From Anthostomella pinea (lineage: Eukaryota > Ascomycota > Sordariomycetes > Xylariales > Xylariaceae), in assembly GCA_963556695.1 (NCBI GenBank), contig CAUWAG010000012.1, positions 3,224,001 to 3,288,000 of the forward strand: DNA of 64,000 bases. The letters run 5' to 3'. Under the pieces are notes generated by a model. That model had not been told where the DNA came from. It searched no databases and worked only from the letters and a program-made list of their open reading frames with translations. Both the position numbers and the translations under genes were made by a program. Of the stretch, positions 1 through 10,689 are shown piece by piece (the first letter of the stretch is position 1; each line of letters opens with the position of its first letter).

Positions 1-853
1 CGCGTTGATCTTGTCTACGGCTGCATCGCAGGTCAGCACAAAGAGCCAGCCCTAGTCGAGGATGTGTCGCGTATGATGCAGGTGCAATACGGGCGAGCGA
101 GGCAGGGCTTGCGGGTGTCTGCGTATGCATGCGCAGTACATACCAGGCAGCTGCTTGTTCAGAATGGACCATCTGCTGAGGGCCGTCACTGTATGGCGGC
201 TGTTGGCCGAGCCATTCGAGGCGCCATTGGCGTACTTGGACGCCATGCTGCGTCGTAAAAGCAGTCGCGTGGAAGTTGAAGGCCTGAAGAAGAACATGCA
301 ACTACGAGAACATAATTGAATCGGGATGTATCGATCAAATGGAAGTTCTCGAATGGCAGATGGAGGTGCGTGTAAATATCGAGCCTGCGCACCTGCGTAA
401 GGTAGCGAGCTTGGATGAATAAGATATTCTGATGGTGTCACTGCCTGCCAGGCATCCCATGCTCCACTGCCTGCAGTCTGCAGATGGGCCCCTGCAGTTT
501 TTGCGCTAGTGAAGTAGAAGGTCCAAGCTCCCATCCCGTCCTCTCCAGCTCCTGCCTCTGCTTCTGTGACTCCTGAGGACTTGAAGACCTCAGGCCATCA
601 CGATACTGAATATTCCCTCGTTCAACAGCTGAGTCTTAACACAAATTTCAATTCCAAAGAATAAGGGAAACAGCTGGTATTTTATCGCAGTTCCAGCAAA
701 GTTTCTCGGAGCTAAGCTTACATCTTTTCAAACACTACAATTACCACGTCTACATGTAGCGAAGCACGTACAGCTCCCGGCGGACAAGCGGATACTCGTT
801 ACAACGTATCAAAAAACCCACCCACATTGATACGACATCCGGTAGCAGATGAT
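1..853. other. left edge, possible 3' end of an unidentified gene
   Basis: The first 258 bases are open in frame 1 of the plus strand, and positions 125-319 are open in the next frame. This could be the last exons of a gene that begins outside the window, but no splice junction or family could be fixed. A 160-codon minus-strand frame over 52-534 is low in complexity and resembles nothing I know. From 540 to 853 I see only a probable 5' region for the DUF167 gene. Confidence 0.25.
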
Positions 854-1319
854 ATGGCCACCCGTACCGCTATCACCCAGATCAAGAAGTCATCCGTGGA
901 CATCCTGCACCTGCGTTGTCATGTTCGGCCAGGTGCAAGCCAGGTACGCGAGGGAGTTACGGCCGTAAACGACGATACGATCGAGCTCTGCGTGGCCGCT
1001 CAAGCGCACGACGGAAAGGCAAACAAAGCTGTGCTGGAAATACTGAGTGAGGTGAGTTATCACAACGTGCACCTTCCTGCGTTTCTTGCCGCGATGGGTA
1101 CTGTCGCGCTGTAAAGGCACCATTCTGGTCGAACCAGCAACTTACGGAGTGCAGGCTTTGGACATCGCAAAGTCTGACCTACAGATTACGCACGGGTTGA
1201 AGACCAGGGATAAGACCATCAGTGTCCCCACTGCTTGCTTCCAGCATGGAGGGGCCAGGAAAGACGTAGACATCTCGCTTCTCGTTAGAGAGAAGCTACT
1301 GCGCAGCGAATCGACGTAA
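854..1319 (+). CDS. DUF167 (YggU/UPF0235) family protein, 2 exons
   Basis: A small protein of about 120 residues. Exon 1 is 854-1051, the intron 1052-1154 (GTGAGT...GCAG, phase 0) and exon 2 1155-1319. The family core is visible: a VRPGAS stretch near residue 25, the hallmark AHDGKANKA near residue 51, and after the intron [15 protein letters not shown], matching the strand that precedes the family's basic G-x-x-x-R-x-K turn. The length matches eukaryotic members such as human C15orf40. The molecular function of DUF167 is not known; bacterial YggU is structurally characterised only. I chose the ATG at 854 (MATRTAITQ) because the longer frame opens only with a non-ATG codon. The family call rests on motif recognition and is fairly secure. 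The intron is inferred from consensus and frame. Confidence 0.85.
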
Positions 1320-1699
1320 TGATGCATGCGAGCCATAGACTTGGACAGCCAACGGAACACATCTGAAAATGTAAAAGTCTGTACAGGCAATCGTCAGCAA
1401 AAAAGTCATTCTGTGGATTCGCAGCAGATTTTGGGAAGTTGCCAATAGTGTCAGGTAATATAGAACAATGTGGTGAGTATATTTAATCATGCTCATGAAG
1501 CATGAGTAATAAACAGCCTCGTGAAAAAATTCATCATAGAAAGGGCAGTAGAATGGGTTGTGTTTGGAGTGACTTACCAATTGTCAACGCCCAGCTCTAG
1601 TCACTCAGGCCCATCACAGTCGACGAAGGGCTTATTGTTGGAGACATAGGAAAGCGGATTATATATGTACAATGCCACCTGACAATGTAGTAGCATCGT
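1320..1699. other. intergenic, tail-to-tail
   Basis: About 380 bp between the convergent 3' ends of the DUF167 gene and the complex I subunit gene. It is moderately AT-rich with no open frame I would call a gene. Confidence 0.6.
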
Positions 1700-2532
1700 C
1701 TACTCCACATTGGCCGAGACGGGACTGATTTCGACGCCGTACTTCTCTCTGAGTCGCTCTCGTCTCCGCTCCTCGTAGCCAGGTGGCTTAATGTCTGTAG
1801 AGATGTCAGCCGGACTACACTTCAGATTGACAACGAACGTCTCCACGAGGGACAGGGTGGAACGGAATATAGTGTTTGACGCACCTCTACCCTCGCCGAT
1901 ATCTGCGATGGTCTCGGTTATTGGCCGTCTGCGGTTCTTCCGCATGAATTCTTTGCGCTCATACTCGTCCATCCCGGGTACCTCTGTCCTCTTTCCACGC
2001 AGACTGCCACCTGTGTAATCGAAAGCCGTCATGACCACGGAGAAGACGGCACCGAATCCGAGAATGCGCGGCATCCGGGCAGCTACCCATTCGTGTTAGC
2101 GACCAAACGCTTGGTTTTTGATGTCGGACACCATACTTCTCAATCCTAGTGTAGAGCCGGCAAGGAAGGAGGCGACGGTGACGTTCAGGGTATCGTCCTT
2201 CTCTCGCAGGTTGGCGGATGCATCCTTTGTAAAGAGGTAGACCGTGGCCACGGAAGCTGTGGAAGCAGCGCGTCAGATACTCTATGCTCCCAGTAATGAG
2301 GCACGGGCCGAGGTGATGGGATATACGTACTGAAGCTCGCGATTGTGCTGCCGGACCGGGTGAAGATGCCCATAGCACCGACGTTGGCTTTGGCGAGGGA
2401 ATTCTGCACAGAGGAGGCGATGAGACCAGCTCCACCACCAATCATGGCACCCTGAATGCCTGCCTTGACGGCATCTTTCTGGTGGAAATGATTCTCCTTC
2501 GGCGGATACTGGATGGGGTGAGGATTCGCCAT
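1700..2532 (-). CDS. NADH:ubiquinone oxidoreductase 21.3 kDa / B14.7-type subunit (Tim17 family)
   Basis: An accessory membrane subunit of mitochondrial complex I, equivalent to NDUFA11/B14.7 and the Neurospora 21.3 kDa subunit. Exons on the minus strand are 2532-2331, 2256-2137 and 2082-1700. Both introns are short, interrupt after the first base of a codon and restore one frame of about 234 residues. The N-terminus (MANPHPIQYPP) precedes a glycine-rich helix with DAVKAGIQGAMIGGGAGL. Then come SSVQNSLAKANVGAMG, TVYLFTKDASANLREKDD, a third membrane stretch and AFDYTGGSL. This pattern of hydrophobic glycine-rich helices is that of the Tim17/22/23 superfamily members found in complex I. The C-terminus is charged (YEERRRERLREKYG). 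A TIM22/23 translocase subunit is the alternative, but the QN-LAK-NVGAMG segment fits the complex I subunit better. Confidence 0.85.
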
Positions 2533-4117
2533 CTTGAGCCGAAGGAGGCGGTCGCAATGGCTCGGGATGCAGGGTAGATGGAGTCGAGTTGGAAGAGCGG
2601 CTTGGTGAAGCTTTGAAGCTGGAGGTGGGTGATCAATTGAAGTTGCTTGGATTTGATTCGAGGTCAGCACAATCCGGCCTGCCGATGATATCCCGAGCCC
2701 GGCTAGTGGAATACTCAGTGGGTCTGATACAATCACCCCTTCAAGTCTCCGTCCGGCATGTCTCTGTCCATTCTCAGATGTATCTATGCTATCTTATTCT
2801 AATGGAAGATTATCAATGCTATATTCATTTTAAGTGAATAAGCACCATGGAATAAGCCGCTTTGATTTGAGAAGCCATTTCAAATGCTTTCCGGGGTGTT
2901 TATTCTATTTCTCGAGAGGGGTGTACGGGGACTTTTTGGAGGTACAGTATATCACGCACACAGTGCCAGTGGCCCATGCACACAGGTTGGACTGAAGTGG
3001 CCCGTGCCCAGCTACGTCAACAGACTGCAGGCCTGAGGCGGACACAACCAGACAGCCAGAACGACGTTGACCCTAAGCTCCAGCTCCATCAAGCTCCAAG
3101 CTTCAACCAAGCTCGTCAACAGGCGGCCGGTCTTCATCAGCCTCATCACATCTCAAAAATAGGTAATCCTTGATACCGCGTCACCTTCCTTAGAGCTTCA
3201 GACCCCCCAAAACGAACCCATCTCTACCTTTTTGTACCTTCCCTTAACCCGTACGTCTTGTTCCTATCCAAGCTGTCCAGTCAGCGGCTGCATCGCCTTC
3301 AGCAAACCCTACCCCTGTCGGCGACCGGATCTCACGAACTCACCTCCACTGAGTGACCGGAGGGCCCTGTTTGACTGACTCTTGACCTCTTGCAGCATCA
3401 TACTCGATACGCGCCTAGGAATCATTCACACGGTACGGCCGCGGTTTCCTCTTGTCTGTCCTGTTTCTGCCTTGACTCCTGTTCGTCAGCCTCGCAACAC
3501 TGGCGGGGTGGTTTATATGGCACGTCCCACACCTTCGTCTTTCTCACTTCAGTATATACAACTGCCCCAGGCACGTCCCTCGGTATTCATCCAGACTTGC
3601 CATGAACGATTCCATCACGTAGCCTCTCACCTCTCATGCGCTAGTAAGATAGCCCACTTTGCGGATGTCCACAGCGCCGTGGTACCACACAAACGCCTTT
3701 TCCCCTTTGACCGTACGCCACCCCGTTGCGACGATGCTTGTCAGCCAATTTGCGGTGTAGATAAGTGTCTGCAGTCGTACGAAGTACCAGAGTCTGTCTT
3801 GGAGACTTTGTCTTTTCTGCTATCTAAGATCCACCATTGCGGCTGACTCGACTTACTGACTTGATTCGAAGATTCCTGGGACTCGAGGCATCTGTGCTCG
3901 ACGTTTGGGATACATCTCGACTCAGCGCGTGTGTCGGAGCCGACGAGGCTGCGGTTGCGTCTGAGACCAAGGTCGTGGAAAGGGCGAGCCAATCCTCCTG
4001 TTCCTCTTCATCGAGCTGGCAAACTGGAACTGCTACCCCCTTACTCATTAACACTCTCATGGGCGCAGAGCTGTAGTGGGGGTCAGCATTCTGCGTCAAG
4101 CTACGTTGAGTGCAGCC
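2533..4117. other. intergenic between divergent genes
   Basis: A shared upstream region of about 1.6 kb between the complex I subunit gene and the UBP2-like gene. It contains the small palindromic element at 2836-2905. From about 2970 on it is GC-balanced and has short open frames (for example 3382-3846) without recognisable domains. I read most of it as promoter and long 5' leader; an unannotated small gene cannot be excluded. Confidence 0.5.
2836..2905. mobile_element. MITE-like palindromic element, copy 1
   Basis: A 70-bp stretch whose ends are inverted repeats: GAATAAGCACC on the left and GGTGTTTATTC on the right. It belongs with the copies at 8443, 31599, 35976, 37130 and 41561, which share the terminal motif GGAATAAGCA. 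It has no coding capacity. It is 0.3 kb upstream of the complex I gene start. Confidence 0.55.
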
Positions 4118-7100
4118 ATGGCTTCAGGCACTATAACAATGCCAGACACTGTCGACCCGGCAGATGCGGCAGGTCCTGAAGCTCTTCGCACGCTGAAGAC
4201 GGCCGCATTGCGCACGTTCCGTGCGCAGAACGGTATTAATGGTGAGCAACATTCACTGGGGAGATCAACACATCGTTGTGTATTAGATTTACCCGAAACC
4301 AACAAGCTGACAACCTCTAGCTTACACATCGCCTCGGGCTCTTCGACGATTCATCGGGTCGCAACTTCCCGAGTTGCCCAACGATGTAGGCTGTGGGTCT
4401 AGCAACCATCAATTGGTCTTGGTTACACCCCAATCCTACGAACGCAAAGATACCGGCATCTGTTTTGTGTCAAGTGTGTGTACACAATGTCGATACCACT
4501 TCCACGTCAAGAACGACACGAGGCATAGTCGAACGTTCGACAAGGAACACCCAAAGCACATGCTCATTGCCTGTGAGCAGAAGACCAAGGACGACCTCAG
4601 AAGAGAGAGAACTGGGTACAACGAGATCATTGGGTATACCCGATTCATCTGCACCGCCGACGACTGCCTCTCCACCGTTGAGGTGTTTCTTATGCCCCCA
4701 AAGCTCAGTAATGACGAGGTCGATATGTTCAAAGACCCGAATCGCGTTCTCCGTAACTTGCAACGCGCTCGCGCGGATGACCCTGACAGGTACAACGATG
4801 TGGGTGATGGCTATGGGGCGGACCCTGCTTTGACTATCCTCAAATACCTCACTGATGCGCTATTGCGCCCCCATGGTTCTGGCCCGCTGAGAATCAAGAA
4901 ACGGAACAAAAGATTTAGGGTTTCATTTGCTGAAGACTTTGATCCTCTTCTCAGACAGCTGGGATTCCAGGACCGGGAGGAAGAAGGTGAGGCGTGCTGG
5001 TTCATTACCGAGCCAGAAGAAGCACAGACTCCTACTCCCGTCCGAACCTTAAGAGCTCGTATGCAGGATACCCAGGAGGAACTAAAGTTGCTCGTTGAGG
5101 GTCAGAAGACAACGCCGGCATGGGACCCGCTACTCAGAGCGTTCCAGGGCGACTACAACAGCATCGGTGCAGACCCCGTTGCATACCAGCAGACCAAGGA
5201 GCCCGACCTGGCGTTGCTGGGTTGCTTAATAGATTATCAACCTCACTTGTTCAGTTGGGCTGCTATTCTTCTCGCCAAGATCTGTCCCCGGCGCCGCGAC
5301 GAGTTCCTTGACGCTGGTCTTCGTTGCATTCAGCAGCGGAGCGAAGAAGCCTCGTTCGACATCACTGTTTTTAGGTCCCAGTTTGACCCAAGCACTTCCG
5401 TTGACATAACCGTACAGATTGCCTACAAGTTCTTCGACAGCTCTCCCAATGATGGCAACTCCTCTGACTGGATTTTGAGCAAATACTACCTTATCACTGA
5501 AGCCGATCCCAGCGACGATGAAAAGGCCCTGGCACTCCACCATCTTGAAGTCATAAGTAATAACATCGGCAGAGACCTCGTGGCCCTGGTTACTAAGGGT
5601 AGTTTCGGGACGGCGGTGCGTCCGATTACTCAAGGTAGTGTGGACCAACCTCTCACTCAAGGTAGTTTCAACAACCCTCTCGAGGAAGTGCCTGTGCAAC
5701 CGGCGTTCAACAGGAAGATGAGCATTCGATCCGCCACCAAGCTGCTCGACATTGATGCGAACTATTCTGCAGAAATAATACAGGACTTTGCCGGAAACGT
5801 GGTAAGTCGCCCCAAGCTGTGCCGCAGCCATTTGTATTTTTCGCTGATATCAAGTCAAAATAGGGTGAGAAGGTAGATCGCGTGAAGGTTGTGGAGGCTC
5901 TTGAGGTGTTGGGTGATCTCAAGAAGCAACAAAATCTAGCCGAAGAAGCTGCAAAACTCCAGGAGACTGCGGACTTCCTCAGGGCAACCGGAAATGTCGC
6001 TAAAGGCGAGATGGCCATTCCATCGCTTGTCAACCAGCAGCCCTTCTCCGCTGACCCTGCGTCTTCCATGAATGCCCCTCCGGGTCTACGAAACATCGGC
6101 AATACTTGCTACTTGAACAGCCTTCTGCAGTACTTCTACAACGTGAAGGCTGTCCGTGACGTGGTTCTTAATTTCGATCAAATACAGTTGGAGCTGGATG
6201 AGGACATAGTGAGCAAGCGACGCACAGGCGGTAATGGTACAAGCGTCAACATAGAAGAGGCTATTGTTGCTCGCCAATGTAAGTGCAAACCTTTCACCGG
6301 TTGTATCTCAAATCACTGACCAGTGTGAAGTCATCGAGGAGCTTCGTAAGCTCTTTTCGGATTTGCAGTCAACCACTGATTCTGCAGCTCAGCCGTCGCA
6401 GAAGCTTGCCAATACGGCGCTCTCTTCTGCGAAAGAGATCCTGAGTGAGAGTGCCGACAACCAGCCTCCACCCCTGCCGGCACGTCCTTCTCCAGCGCCA
6501 CCAGTTCCGCCGAAAGAAGACGTCGACATGGTCAACGTCACCATTGAGCCCATCAACGACCAAGTAGAGACCGCTAGTTCCCGCAGCTCGCACACGCTGG
6601 TCAATGAGGGAGAAGAGACCAGACTTGAATCTCTTGTCCAGATGACGCAAAACGACGACAAAGGCACCGATAACGAAGTTGTCGATGGACTGTCCTCCTC
6701 ACAAGCCCAGATCAATGCCTCGAATCCGCTTCATTCGGGCGAAGATGTCGAGATGAAGGACTCTCCCGAAGTTGCAACGTTGGAGGAGAAAATGGCTCAG
6801 GTTTCTCGACGCTTGGAGCAATCAGATCGTTCGGGGACATCACAGCAGGATGTTGAAGAGATCATCGGTAACATCCTGGAGCATCTAATGCGCGCTATTC
6901 GACCGGACAGCCCAATGCCCGGGAAGCCCGATCTACAAACCGACAAGATTACGGAAATATTCTTTACCATGATCGTGAACTGCACTGTCAAGACATCGCC
7001 GGGTCCCAGTGTTAGTACCATGGATTCGGCCGTGGAAGAAAACATACTCAACGAGGAAATCGTCCCCGAACGTTGGATAACAGCTTTCCCGCACCCTGAT

Positions 7101-8156
7101 AAGGCAAACAAGGTGAAAAGTACATTGTACGCAGCACTTGACCGCTACTTCTCTTATGAGCTCCTTGCTGATGGGAGCATTGCCCGCTACACAACGATTC
7201 GGGCATTGCCCCCGATTGTTCACATCTGCATCCAGCGCTCTGATGCCTCTGGGGTGAAGAACAAGAACCCCGTCGTTATCCCCGAGGTCTTGTACCTGGA
7301 CCGTTACATGGAAACCGAGACCGGGTCATACCTATGGAACACACGTCGGCGAGTTTGGGCGCTTAAGGAGCGCCTCCAGGTACTTGAGTCTAGGTCCATG
7401 AACACATGTGAAAACATCTTCAAGGAGACACAAGTCGATCGACGGGCGCCTAACGAAGTCAGCGATCCTCGGACGGTTCATGCTGAGCCGGGTGACATCT
7501 TCAAGTTGGACGAGGGTCTGATGAAGGACATAGGTCGTCCCAGGAAGCGCAAGGTTTTCGACGCTTCTCCAAACGATTCATATCAATCGATACCCTCTAA
7601 GAGGCAATCATTGTCACCAGAGCCGCACAATTCGACAACCAAGTTTGTGGACACTCTGTGGGAATCTAGTCAAAGTCTAGACGTGGCGGACGCGGTGGAG
7701 ATAAGCCAACTACGGAAAGGAGAGGATGAGGCCTTTACGTCGATGCAGCAAGAGAAGTATAGTCTCCATGCTGTAATCTGCCACGGTGGCGGTATGAATG
7801 CTGGTCATTACTGGGTCTGGGTGCGAGACTTCAAGAAGAATGTATGGTACAAGTACAACGACAGCCTCGTCACCGAGGACAGCCGTGACTCGCAGTCGGT
7901 TCTAGACGAGCTGAACAACAGTGGCGATCCTTACTACGTTGCTTACGTACGAGACGAAATCAAGGACGATCTTGTCGAGGTACCGCAACGCCAACAGCAG
8001 GAAAACGGGGAAGCACATTCAGGCGATCTGGATATGCAGACTATTGAGGGTATAGTGCCTCCAAGCAGCCCGACAACGATGGTTCCTAGCAGCCAGACCG
8101 CGTATGCTACCAGCGAGAAGGCGGACGATGGTCTTCCCCCGTACGAGATGCTCTGA
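4118..8156 (+). CDS. ubp2: ubiquitin carboxyl-terminal hydrolase, UBP2 type, 4 exons
   Basis: A cysteine deubiquitinase of the USP family, closest in layout to yeast Ubp2, which trims K63-linked chains together with the Rsp5 ligase. Exons are 4118-4241, 4321-5801, 5864-6278 and 6331-8156, giving about 1,281 residues (yeast Ubp2 has 1,272). The Cys box GLRNIGNTCYLNSLLQYF follows a long N-terminal region, with the nucleophile near Cys617. The His box (ICHGGGMNAGHYWVWVRD) has its base near His1166, followed by WYKYNDS. The two halves of the catalytic domain are separated by a long insert with proline-rich and acidic low-complexity stretches, as in Ubp2. The third intron is only 52 bp and its acceptor (GAAG/TC) is weak; it was chosen because it alone keeps the frame. 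Confidence 0.9.
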
Positions 8157-8574
8157 TGAGTATGCATGCGTTTGCGTCGTGGCTTGGTCTCTGTTTCGTT
8201 GCATTGCCGTTGGAGTTCAGCGCATTTGTATACCATACTGTAGCCTAGACTTAGCGCAGTCAACCAATCAAAGAGCATGAGCATGAGACTCGAATGTGAC
8301 AAATTGGTCTTGTTTGACTTGGAGTTCTAAGAGCCGTCGCAGCAGCGATATGGTCAATCTACCGAGATGTGTACACTGAGCCCTCATAAATCTCCATACA
8401 CTCTTCATCCACCAAGTGAAAGTGCGTTCATGATAGATAAATGGAATAAGCACGCTAGAATAAACATCGAGAATGACTTTATAGATATAAGCTGCTTATT
8501 ACTGTCTGCTTATTCCAGTATTTCCAAGTTTTCACATGTGACCTGAATTCTTCCAACATGGCGCGTACGGAGAC
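8157..8574. other. intergenic, tail-to-tail
   Basis: About 420 bp between convergent 3' ends. It holds the palindromic element at 8443-8516 and otherwise only AT-rich trailer sequence. Confidence 0.6.
8443..8516. mobile_element. MITE-like palindromic element, copy 2
   Basis: A 74-bp element with perfect 10-bp terminal inverted repeats, GGAATAAGCA and TGCTTATTCC. A second TGCTTATT lies just inside the right end. The interior is AT-rich and non-coding. This is the cleanest pair of termini in the family. Confidence 0.65.
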
Positions 8575-9645
8575 TTATGAGGGCTGACTGTAAGATGGCT
8601 GGGTCCGTCGACAGGTCAGGATGCCCATAGATTCCGGACCGCAGCCAGGATTGCGCCGATAATCCGTAGCGTCTGGGTCCATGAACGCTCGATCTAGGCG
8701 ATCGACGAACCCGTAGATACTATATGAGGACATGTCCGGGTCCGGATACTCCCAGTCGAGTACCTCAACGAATTCGAGCCCATTGGCATGGAAGACTTCT
8801 CGACGGTGGGCGTCGGGATCGTCGTTACTGTCTGGCGGCGGCGGCATGGAATAGTCGATGAACCAGAGATTGCGGACGTCTTCGTACATGTCCAGCACAA
8901 AATAATTCATGTGGTGGAAAGCTCCGGGATCGGTGTCCCAGACGGGTCCGTATTGGAGGGCTAGATTGCAAGCCCCGTCGCATCCCCAGTACTTGGAAAG
9001 GGACGAAGCCTAAGCCCAAGATTCCCCACGGGTTGCGGGGAAATGGTTGGTGTGGCTCGAATCGGATTTGTATACCGATGAGGTCTTTGTTGGGCCTGAT
9101 GTTGAAGTATTGTGGCCTGTCGTCCCTCGTGAAGTAGCCCATCACCTGGACCTCGGGATCGTCACAGCCAATGTCGCAACTATAGTAAGACTGCCCAGTA
9201 CGAGCTCGGTCGTCTGTCCGAGCCTGTCGATATGATCTGAGCGTCGCGGCCCATTGGCGCATCTCGTAGTGGCGCTCCATGCGGGCGCGGGAATGTTTGC
9301 ACGCCGTCCACAGTCCTCCTCCTCCAGGTAGGTCGAGAAATTCCCCTGGGTCCAGGATACCGAAGCTGGGCTGAAGACTTGACTCGGCGGCGATAAGGAG
9401 CAGCCCGGTGCCACAATCCATTGGCCGTTTTCCCAGCCAGGAGGCTCGAGAGCTACGACGCGCTCGAAGCTTTTGCTGGAGCCCATGAGCAGCTGGCTCC
9501 CGGGCATTTCGATGTCGTCGTAGAAGGAACTGACCAATGAGATCATGTGCACGCCGCGGCGCGATGTATCCCGTATGGCCATGTCCCATATCTTATCTTG
9601 CAGTTTCTGCGGCAGCAGACGGAACGAATGGAATGTTGAGTCCAT
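8575..9645 (-). pseudogene. 2EXR-domain protein, frame disrupted
   Basis: Fungal 2EXR-family protein of unknown function. The start at 9645 gives MDSTFHSFRLLPQKLQDKIW, the classic opening of this domain (F-x-x-LP-x-E/K-L-x-x-x-IW). Matching downstream segments lie in other frames. GGLWTACKHSRARMERHY (about 9330-9260) and IRPNKDLIGIQIRFEP (about 9090-9040) share one frame. CNLALQYGPVWDTDPGAF (about 8970-8910), continuing into MNYFVLDMYEDVRNLW, is in a third. So two frame changes are needed, near 9370-9440 and 8975-9030. I could not find good introns in the right phase for either, so I favour a decaying gene; unrecognised introns or assembly errors are the alternatives. Two other probable 2EXR genes lie at 23126 and 43185. 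Confidence 0.6.
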
Positions 9646-10689
9646 GTTTTTCGGTACCTAGTGTAGGTGAGGTATACGCGGCTTTGTTTTTGGAGAGTAT
9701 TGTCGAGCTGGTGATGGATCCTCAGGCGTATGGTTTGTTCGTGAGGCCGGAAGTGAGGTGTTCGTGGAGAAGATCTTCGCGAGATTCCGGCGCGAGGATT
9801 CGTCCTCATATAGGGCTCTCGTGACTCATTGGAGAAGGACGAAGGTTTCGCTAGAGTCATATTGGCGTCGAGGGTGAGGAAGAAAACGAACAGAGTTCAG
9901 CCATGAGCCACCAAACCACACTCCCCCCCCCCCCAGAAAAAAAAAAAAAAAAAAAAAAACCCATGCTTAATTAGCTCAAGGTTGCGGCAGAGCCTGAATT
10001 GATTCCATGCCATGGATACCGTCTCTCAACCTGCTGGGTTGGGAACACAAAGTCTCAGGCTTACGATGATCATGGCGTGGTAACCTTGGCATGGATATGA
10101 TGACTTCTTCGATGGTTAGTGTCGTCGACAGACGAGATTTGTGAGGGATGGGATAGTAATCTATTGACACAAAATTAAATGTGTCCCTCCTATATTAGCC
10201 ACACAATGTTCAGATAAATATACGACAATCATAACCAACATAATCAGAAACGGGAGCGACGACGGCCTCCAAAGGAGGCGTCTCTAATGTGACACTTGGG
10301 GTTCATATCCCTACGAATGGAGACACAGCTTAAAATCCCATAGTCAACATAGTCTTGGGACATCCTTGAGCAGGGAAAACAAAAGTGGAAAGGAGGAAAA
10401 GCACTCAAATGGTTAAACTCTCTATCATCTTTCTCCGTCAGCCTCAACGCCACTGTCTTTTGACTTTAGCAAAACCTTCGTTGCTGTCTCCGGAGATAGC
10501 TACGAGAGCTTTATAAATATCTGTGTCCATCTCTCCGTGGCTGCCTTACCTTCTAATAATATTCTGCAAGGTCTTCAACCACGCAGTTGTCAAGAATTAC
10601 CCACGCTCCCGACGCCCAGAGCCAACTCCTCCCATACGAAAAGAACTGTGCGGCCTCCGGATTCTTGTTCCACTGTGCCTATACCCAAG
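9646..10689. other. intergenic with C/A homopolymers
   Basis: An upstream region between divergent genes. Apart from the homopolymer pair at 9923-9959 and a TATA-like TATAAATA at 10512-10519, about 170 bp before the F-box gene start, I see no coding or structural feature. Confidence 0.5.
9923..9959 (+). repeat. poly-C followed by poly-A tract
   Basis: Twelve C, then AG, then 23 A in a row. A similar C-then-A arrangement occurs at 22974-23013. Such tracts are prone to sequencing and assembly length error. Confidence 0.9.

Noticed and set aside
52..534. 160-codon minus-strand frame at the left edge
   Set aside because: Low-complexity, no domain, and overlapping plus-strand frames are equally open; probably a shadow of 3' gene sequence.
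3382..3846. 154-codon plus-strand frame upstream of the UBP2-like gene
   Set aside because: No domain, the opening codon is not ATG, and there are competing frames on both strands; more likely leader or promoter DNA.
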